Shown: positions 14,146-18,755 of the stretch, in pieces
Numbering within the stretch: the first letter of the stretch is position 1
Layout: every line of letters starts with the position of its first letter
Notes under the pieces: model-generated
The model's input: only the letters and a program-made list of their open reading frames with translations
What the model was told of the DNA's origin: nothing
Database searches by the model: none
DNA from: Bacteroidota bacterium
Lineage (GTDB): Bacteria > Bacteroidota > Bacteroidia > Bacteroidales > WCHB1-69
Direction of reading: 5' to 3'
DNA: 18,755 nt
Assembly: GCA_023413895.1 (NCBI GenBank)
Contig: JAEZOU010000069.1
Location: forward strand, 1-18,755
Made by a program: the position numbers and the translations under genes

Positions 14146-14459
14146 CTCTTTTTTACACAAATTCAGAAGATAATAGCAATATCTGTTTATCGTTATAGCA
14201 TTTTTAGCAACGACAAAGCCACCCACACTCTTCCCAACTTCAGAAAAGCAACAATACAACCTATTAATAACATACCGAATATTAATAATTTACATTATTA
14301 ATCAACTTTTTATACAAGTTATATCCAAAAAAAATTCAAAATAGAAAATGGAAGATAAAAATCTGTATTACAGTACATTTCAAAGAGAAAACAGACGGGC
14401 TTTTTTCTGTTTTGGTATTATATTATTTTGTATTTTTGCAAAAAAATAAAATAGTAAAA
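14146..14459. other. AT-rich junction between the kinase gene and the restriction island, with inverted repeats
   Basis: No gene is seen. It contains ATTAATAA at 14263-14270 and again at 14281-14288, the second forming one arm of a perfect 9-base inverted repeat (14281-14289 and 14294-14302, 4-base centre TTAC). Further on, AAAACAGA (14388-14395) and TCTGTTTT (14406-14413) form an 8-base inverted repeat ending on the -33 box of the XRE-gene promoter. These are candidates for control-protein operators. The divergent promoters of the kinase gene and the island lie at the two ends. Confidence 0.5.
14411..14438 (+). promoter_or_regulatory. Promoter of the restriction island (-33 TTTG and -7 TATTTTTG)
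   Basis: TTTG (14411-14414) is followed after 16 bases by TATTTTTG (14431-14438) and C, the same arrangement as the mutase promoter. It lies 21 bases before ATG 14460. I see no other consensus box before the endonuclease gene, so this promoter may drive the whole island. Confidence 0.6.
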
Positions 14460-14660
14460 ATGGATAAACCCATGAACCGCATAAAAGAGGTGCTCGAAGA
14501 GCGTAGTTTCAAACAAACTTGGCTTGCCGAGCGACTTGGCAAGAGCTTCTGCATAGTGAACTCCTATGTTTGCAATTGTCGCAAGCCGAGTTTGGGAGTG
14601 CTATTTGAAATGGCTAAAATTTAGAATGTGGAGCCTGAAGAATTGATTGGGAAACAATGA
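14460..14660 (+). pseudogene. XRE-type helix-turn-helix regulator (control-protein-like) interrupted by an in-frame TAG
   Basis: ATG 14460 opens a 54-codon frame reading MDKPMNRIKEVLEERSFKQTWLAERLGKS, then NSYVCNCRKPSLGVLFEMAKI. This is the Cro/C1-type helix-turn-helix used by many small regulators, including control proteins of restriction-modification systems. The frame meets TAG at 14622-14624, but the next codons continue the family sequence in the same frame: NVEPEELIGKQ and a proper TGA at 14658-14660. Intact relatives read LFEIAKILNVEPEELI, so the TAG sits where a Leu codon (TTG) is expected, one base away. Two Cys residues replace the usual Gln and Arg in the YVQNRRxPS recognition segment, which also hints at decay. 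A truncated 54-residue product would keep the DNA-binding helices but lose the last helix used for dimer packing. The gene has a good promoter and precedes the endonuclease gene by 92 bases. Confidence 0.8.
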
Positions 14661-14752
14661 GTATTAGAAAATGTACTATCATTAACTATTAGCAACACAT
14701 GAAAGATTGATGAGATGTGAGTTTGAAAGGAATAAATAAAACGGGATGAATT

Positions 14753-15847
14753 ATGAAAGCATATAAGCAGATAATTGGTGATATTTGTTCAAATATCCAT
14801 ACGGGGTTAGTCGATTTTGACGAACCTCGTAACAAAGCTTCAATGCCAACACAGGCAAATTCTGAATTTATCACTAACAAACAACAAGGAGATTGGGCTG
14901 AGGATATATTGTTTAGAGCAATTAATGAAAACTCAGACACAGTTATTGCAGTTCGTTATGGAAAATCTGACGATTTAGTAGCTGGAGATGTGGGTTTTGA
15001 AGCATTCTTTCATGACTACCAAAATGAGTTAGATACCATTGGAAAACGCCCCGACCTACTACTTTTTCATAAAGAGGACTTTGATAAAGTGTTAGGGTAT
15101 GATATAAGTGGACGTACAAGTGCAGAAATACATGAATATGTTAAGAAAGCGATAGCTGGTATAGAAGTTCGCTCTAGTGCTTTTCTTATTGATAGATATA
15201 CGCAAGAAGCGAACAGGATAATAGAGGAAAATACAAATCTTGCATTGGGCTTTAAGCAGATAATACTCAACGATTACTTGGACTTACTCCAAGAGAAGAG
15301 GCCAGAATTGATAAATATTCTTAACCAACTTGATTCCACATCTGTAAGAAGCATTGATTTTCGTGTTACATCTTGGAGATCATCAGAAAGGCTTCAGCAA
15401 TTATCTTTATATTTGTCTGAATTAAAGAAGTGTCTAAATGCAATACAAAAGCGCAATTCATTGTCTATCACACCTAAAGTGGAGGACTTGAAGGTTGTAA
15501 AAAAGTGGATTGATACATACGATATCCCTCATTTCTATGTACAGGTTTTCTTTGATAAGGTTTATGGTATTTCATTCAAGAACATTCTTGAACTTATTTC
15601 AAATCCAGCTCTAGAAGGTGAAAGGTATTACATAGAAGCAGATACAAAAAATCAAAACAAGACTACTATCAAAATTCCATCACAAGATGGCATTTGCTTA
15701 GTCACAAGGTCTTTGACAGAGCCCGAGCATCATAGCGTTAGAAAGGAACTTAACAAAGGCCGTTTGTTGTTTTATGTAAAATTCGAAGGAGGGGAAGCCT
15801 GTCTTGATAATAATGCTTTTGAAACTTTATTTGGCTGTAAATTGTGA
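14753..15847 (+). CDS. AccI-family type II restriction endonuclease
   Basis: Cuts unmodified DNA, by family expectation at GTMKAC (GT^MKAC for AccI itself). The 364 residues nearly equal AccI (about 366). The N-terminal block NSEFITNKQQGDWAEDILFRAIN (36-58), the segment YGKSDDLVAGDVGFEAFF (69-86) and the late block SITPKVEDLKVVKKWIDTYDIPHFYVQVFFDKVYGISF are ones I recall from this family. The nuclease core looks like a PD-(D/E)xK variant: RPD with Asp101, then GIEVRSSAFL with Glu138 and Arg140 where Lys is usual. ATG 14753 suits the family start. The stop codon TGA overlaps the methyltransferase ATG by one base (TGATG), so the two are translationally coupled. The site is inferred from family only; supporting this, I found no GTMKAC in the window. 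HincII (GTYRAC) is shorter and is excluded by length and by the presence of its sites. Confidence 0.88.
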   Translation: MKAYKQIIGDICSNIHTGLVDFDEPRNKASMPTQANSEFITNKQQGDWAEDILFRAINENSDTVIAVRYGKSDDLVAGDVGFEAFFHDYQNELDTIGKRPDLLLFHKEDFDKVLGYDISGRTSAEIHEYVKKAIAGIEVRSSAFLIDRYTQEANRIIEENTNLALGFKQIILNDYLDLLQEKRPELINILNQLDSTSVRSIDFRVTSWRSSERLQQLSLYLSELKKCLNAIQKRNSLSITPKVEDLKVVKKWIDTYDIPHFYVQVFFDKVYGISFKNILELISNPALEGERYYIEADTKNQNKTTIKIPSQDGICLVTRSLTEPEHHSVRKELNKGRLLFYVKFEGGEACLDNNAFETLFGCKL

Positions 15848-17427
15848 TGTTAGAAAAAGAGTATTCTGCCAAAGTCGGATTAGAACATAGGAAAAAGTAC
15901 GCCCAATTCTTTACGCCTGAATTCATTTCCGACTTTATGGTTGATTGGATTTTTAAAGATAATCCTACCAATTGTAAGATTCTTGAACCTGCATTTGGTT
16001 TAGGAGTCTTTAGCCGTTCTATGCTCAAGACAAAATCTCAAATGCACATCACTGGTTATGATGTAGATGACCTAGTACTAAGCGAGGCGAAAGCAATTTT
16101 TTCATCAAAATCTGATATTGTATCTATAAAAAAGATTGATTATCTCGATAGCAAATGGGAAGATAAGTACGATGGGATAATTTGCAATCCTCCGTATTTA
16201 AAATTTCATGATTACGATAATGGAAGGTACATACCACAAGTTAATAGTCATTTAGGAACAAATCTTAATGGCTTTACAAATATCTATACTCTTTTTCTAT
16301 TAAAGTCTATAGCACAACTAAACGAAGGTGGTCGTTTGGCGTACATTATTCCATCGGAGTTTCTTAATTCTGATTATGGTGTGGAGGTAAAGCGTTACCT
16401 TCTACAAAGTGGAACATTAAGACATATTATAATTGTTGATTTTACCGAATGTGCATTTGATGATTCGTTGACTACGGCTTGCATTCTCTTTTGCAAAAAA
16501 GAGAATTGTGAACATGATATACACTTCTCTGTAATAAAGGATGTTTCATCCTTATCATCTGCTTTGACCAACTATGTATCCTATAAGGCATCAGAACTGG
16601 ATGCGAATATTAAATGGAGGCAGTATTATGAAACTACAAGTTCTTCTAAATATATACACTTAGTCCCATTTAGTACATTTGCTAAAGTAACAAGAGGTAT
16701 TGCTACTGGCGCTAATGAATTCTTTACATTCAATATGTCAAAGATGGATAATTATAATATCAGAGAAGAATGTGTAGTGCCATGTATTTGCCATGCCCAA
16801 GATGTGAAATCTCAGATTTTTACAAATGATGATTTTCAGTTATTGGCAAACGAAGATAAAAGTGTGTATCTGTTTAATGGGTGTGCCGATAAAGAAAATC
16901 ACGATGTAAAGTCGTATTTACGTATTGGAGTTGAAAAAAAGTATGATAAAAGATATCTCTGTGCGAGCAGAAAACCTTGGTATGCGATAGAAAATAGACC
17001 GCCATCACCAATTTGGGTATCTGTATTCAATAGAAGAGGCCTAAGGTTTATACGTAATGAAGCAAACATCCGCAATCTAACAACATTCCATTGTGTATAT
17101 ACCACTGATGTGATTGATACGGATATCCTATTTTCTTATCTGCTAACGAATGTTGCAAAAGAGATATTTCTCGATAATTCACGTCAGTACGGGAATGGTT
17201 TGACGAAATTTGAACCAAACGATTTGAATAAAGGAAAATGTTTAGATTTACGATTACTTTCTGATGATGAAAAATCATACATTATTAACATCTTCAGAAA
17301 GATAAAGAGGATGAAATTAGGTTTTGATAATCTATTGAAACTATTGGAGGATTTCTTTAAAGCAAAATATACGGGCAAAGCAATAGATATAGAAATTTTG
17401 AATCGTAAACTTGATATGTATAAATGA
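15847..17427 (+). CDS. Type II DNA adenine-N6 methyltransferase (partner of the AccI-like endonuclease)
   Basis: Methylates the adenine in the recognition sequence to protect host DNA. The order of motifs is that of the gamma class: motif X/N-terminus KKYAQFFTPEFISDFMVDWI (17-35), SAM-binding motif I ILEPAFGLGVF (45-55), motif II at YDVDD (71-75), and catalytic motif IV ICNPPY (112-117), which marks an N6-adenine enzyme. Next come GGRLAYIIPSEFL (161-172) and a C-terminal target-recognition part that begins with the familiar TRGIATGANEFF (282-293). At 526 residues it has the size of M.AccI-type enzymes. I use ATG 15847, which overlaps the endonuclease TGA, rather than the GTG one codon earlier. 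The end overlaps the BRO-Fic start as ATGA. The gene is markedly AT-rich: 15 of 60 bases at 16261-16320 are G or C. Confidence 0.93.
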   Translation: MLEKEYSAKVGLEHRKKYAQFFTPEFISDFMVDWIFKDNPTNCKILEPAFGLGVFSRSMLKTKSQMHITGYDVDDLVLSEAKAIFSSKSDIVSIKKIDYLDSKWEDKYDGIICNPPYLKFHDYDNGRYIPQVNSHLGTNLNGFTNIYTLFLLKSIAQLNEGGRLAYIIPSEFLNSDYGVEVKRYLLQSGTLRHIIIVDFTECAFDDSLTTACILFCKKENCEHDIHFSVIKDVSSLSSALTNYVSYKASELDANIKWRQYYETTSSSKYIHLVPFSTFAKVTRGIATGANEFFTFNMSKMDNYNIREECVVPCICHAQDVKSQIFTNDDFQLLANEDKSVYLFNGCADKENHDVKSYLRIGVEKKYDKRYLCASRKPWYAIENRPPSPIWVSVFNRRGLRFIRNEANIRNLTTFHCVYTTDVIDTDILFSYLLTNVAKEIFLDNSRQYGNGLTKFEPNDLNKGKCLDLRLLSDDEKSYIINIFRKIKRMKLGFDNLLKLLEDFFKAKYTGKAIDIEILNRKLDMYK

Positions 17428-18296
17428 TAATGACTAAAGTTTCCATTCGATTCTACAAAGACCGTGAGGTGCGAGCTATTTGGGATGAGGAAAAATCCAA
17501 ATGGTGGTTCTCGGCGGTTGATATCGTGGCTGCTATCACCGATAGTCCCAATCCGAGAAAGTATTGGAGCGTGATGAAGACGCGAATGAAGAAGACAGGA
17601 AGCGAGTTGACTACAAAGTGTAGTCAACTGAAACTTACTGCTGCCGATGGTAAGAAGTATGCCACAGATTGCTTTATACAAGACGATATAACCGAATTGG
17701 TAAAAGCAATTCCAAGCAAGCGAAGTACTGATTTCCTCGACTGGTTTACATACAGCGACAACACCATTGACGGGCAGAGTCGCAAGAAGGCTTATTTGTT
17801 GTTTGAAAGTGGAATGCTGAATAGTTTAGAGCCGGGTAACATTAAATGTTTGCAACAGATTCACGCCTACCTGTTTGGTGGCTTGTATGAATTTGCAGGG
17901 CAGATTCGCACAAAGAATATCAGTAAGGTTGGATTTACATTTGCTAATGCATTGCACTTCTCAACCATCTTACCAACAATTGAGAGTATGCCCGAAACTA
18001 CCTTTGATGAGATCGCCGACAAGTATGTTGAAATGAATGTTGCTCATCCATTTATGGAGGGCAATGGTCGTAGCACTCGCATTTGGCTGGACCTTATGTT
18101 CAGGCGTTCATTGAAGAAGTGTGTCGATTGGAGTAAGATTGATAAGAACGACTATTTGAGCGCTATGCGAAAAAGCGTGGTTGATCCATCGGATATCAAA
18201 AGACTTCTGAAATCTGCATTGACTGATAAGATTAATGACCGCGAAACTTTTATGAAGGGTATCGACTACTCGTACTATTACGAGCAGGAGGAATAA
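17424..18296 (+). CDS. BRO-N domain/Fic domain fusion protein with C-terminal inhibitory motif
   Basis: Residues about 5-108 form a BRO-N (phage antirepressor-type, DNA-binding) domain: FYKDREVRAIWDEEKSKWWFSAVDIVAAIT, NPRKYWSVMKTR, and ADGKKYATDCFIQDDITELVKAIPS. Residues about 125-235 form a Fic domain that normally transfers AMP (or another phosphate-linked group) to a hydroxyl of a target protein. The active loop is complete, HPFMEGNGRSTR at 208-219, with the general-base His208 and anion-binding GNGR. At the very C-terminus GIDYSYYYEQ (279-288) fits the class III auto-inhibition motif (S/T)xxxE(G/N), with Ser283 and Glu287 but Gln instead of Gly/Asn. The gene starts at ATG 17424 overlapping the methyltransferase stop (ATGA); a second ATG at 17430 is possible. 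It is much more GC-rich than the methyltransferase gene and holds a perfect 10-base inverted repeat at 17605-17629. Its target and trigger are unknown. Confidence 0.87.
   Translation: MIMTKVSIRFYKDREVRAIWDEEKSKWWFSAVDIVAAITDSPNPRKYWSVMKTRMKKTGSELTTKCSQLKLTAADGKKYATDCFIQDDITELVKAIPSKRSTDFLDWFTYSDNTIDGQSRKKAYLLFESGMLNSLEPGNIKCLQQIHAYLFGGLYEFAGQIRTKNISKVGFTFANALHFSTILPTIESMPETTFDEIADKYVEMNVAHPFMEGNGRSTRIWLDLMFRRSLKKCVDWSKIDKNDYLSAMRKSVVDPSDIKRLLKSALTDKINDRETFMKGIDYSYYYEQEE
17605..17629 (+). repeat. Perfect inverted repeat inside the BRO-Fic gene
   Basis: AGTTGACTAC (17605-17614) and GTAGTCAACT (17620-17629) with a 5-base centre form a strong potential hairpin over codons 61-69. It lies in the BRO-N part, about 180 bases after the start. 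Confidence 0.85.
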
Positions 18297-18352
18297 GAGG
18301 ATATTGACCTTGAAAGTTGAGGTGGTGAGAAGAATATAATTAACATTGCAAT

Positions 18353-18755
18353 ATGATTGACTTTGATACATACATAAAAATGGGTGAGCCTAGTGGTAAA
18401 GAGAGAGCCGAGGCGTGGAAAACTGCGATTGGTTTGCAGGCTGTGGATGGACTCAAGACTTCTGAGTACTTGAACGAAACTGCCGCAAAGCATATTGAGG
18501 GGGACATTACTATTGAACAGGTAAAGGAACTCATCGATTCTTATTACCAATCAAAGACTGCGAGAACACCAGAAGATGATGAAAAAGAGGAAGCAGACAA
18601 GGCTGCTGCAAACATTACCAAAATTATTAATGAGCCATCGTTCACATTCTCCCTTCATGGATTGACATCTATTCACAAAAGAATTTTTACAGGGATATTC
18701 AAACATGCCGGTATCTTGCGTGACTACGAAATATCTAAGAAAGAATGGGTATTGG
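18353..18755 (+). CDS. Fic family protein with N-terminal VbhA-like antitoxin domain (partial, cut by window end)
   Basis: ATG 18353 opens a frame of 134 codons that is still open at the window end. The first 65 residues, MIDFDTYIKMGEPSGKERAEAWKTAIGL and on to DGLKTSEYLNETAAKHIEGDITIEQVKELIDSYY, align by memory with the VbhA antitoxin (ALASQRLEGLEPDP, then VVVGELETSDVIKDL). VbhA blocks its Fic toxin with an SxxxEG motif; the equivalent here is LQAVDG (28-33), so the Ser is Leu and the Glu is Asp. After a charged linker (about 67-95) begins a Fic domain: FTFSLHGLTSIHKRIFTGIFKHAGILRDYEISKKEWVL. The catalytic HPFx(D/E)GNGR lies beyond the window. It starts 56 bases after the BRO-Fic stop with no promoter box between, so cotranscription is likely. 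The domain call is from pattern recognition. Confidence 0.8.
   Translation, partial: MIDFDTYIKMGEPSGKERAEAWKTAIGLQAVDGLKTSEYLNETAAKHIEGDITIEQVKELIDSYYQSKTARTPEDDEKEEADKAAANITKIINEPSFTFSLHGLTSIHKRIFTGIFKHAGILRDYEISKKEWVL

Noticed and set aside
14281..14302. Inverted repeat as a terminator
   Set aside because: The stem is entirely A/T, no gene ends just before it, and the downstream T run is short; an operator is more plausible.
14753..15847. HincII-type (GTYRAC) endonuclease
   Set aside because: HincII is about 100 residues shorter, the sequence blocks match the AccI family as remembered, and GTYRAC words are present in the window while GTMKAC words were not found.
17184..17681. 165-codon open frame on - across the methyltransferase/BRO-Fic boundary
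   Set aside because: It is antisense to two well-supported genes and its sequence matches no known fold pattern.
1..18755. tRNA, rRNA, CRISPR arrays or insertion sequences
   Set aside because: No cloverleaf, no regularly spaced repeats, and no transposase-like frame or flanking inverted repeats were seen in any intergenic region.

Overview
The window reads as a chromosomal segment of an AT-rich member of the Bacteroidetes, most likely Bacteroidales. Four things point that way: promoters of the Bacteroidetes form (TAnnTTTG at -7, almost always followed by C); a type IX secretion (T9SS) sorting domain at the C-terminus of a secreted protein; a general lack of Shine-Dalgarno sequences, with two exceptions (rpsU and hpf); and the protein families present (LptF/LptG permease, a Bacteroidetes-type SAM-hydroxide adenosyltransferase-like protein, methylmalonyl-CoA mutase, stand-alone ECF sigma factor). 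No rRNA, tRNA, CRISPR array or insertion sequence was seen.

Layout. 1-1172: a lipoprotein with a thioredoxin fold that lacks the CXXC motif, on +. 1191-4462: a tight minus-strand cluster lptF/G-like permease > DUF62-like protein > purB. 4562-5191: an O6-methylguanine-DNA methyltransferase on +, divergent from that cluster. 5221-5745: an ECF sigma factor (-), with a leader that holds direct repeats around a small palindrome. 6091-7326: a T9SS-secreted protein with YD-like repeats (-), ended by a clear intrinsic terminator. 7538-9685: methylmalonyl-CoA mutase large subunit (-). 9815-12906: minus-strand genes rpsU, xerC/D-like recombinase, hpf, a 4'-phosphopantetheinyl transferase and a glycosyltransferase. 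13019-14125: a ROK-family sugar kinase (-).

From 14460 to the end lies an accessory island on +: a control-protein-like XRE regulator broken by one in-frame TAG; an AccI-family restriction endonuclease; its N6-adenine methyltransferase (TGATG overlap); a BRO-N/Fic fusion protein (ATGA overlap with the methyltransferase); and, after a short gap, the start of a second Fic protein that carries a VbhA-like antitoxin domain at its N-terminus and runs off the window. The four intact frames look like one transcription unit, so a type II restriction-modification pair appears physically coupled to two differently regulated Fic (AMP-transferase family) proteins. G+C rises sharply at the methyltransferase/Fic boundary, suggesting a composite origin.

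Reading the window by eye for the AccI target GTMKAC (GTATAC, GTAGAC, GTCTAC, GTCGAC), I found no copy, although the similar words GTTGAC, GTCAAC and GTTAAC occur. If a computer count confirms this, it supports both the enzyme assignment and a long residence of the system in this host.
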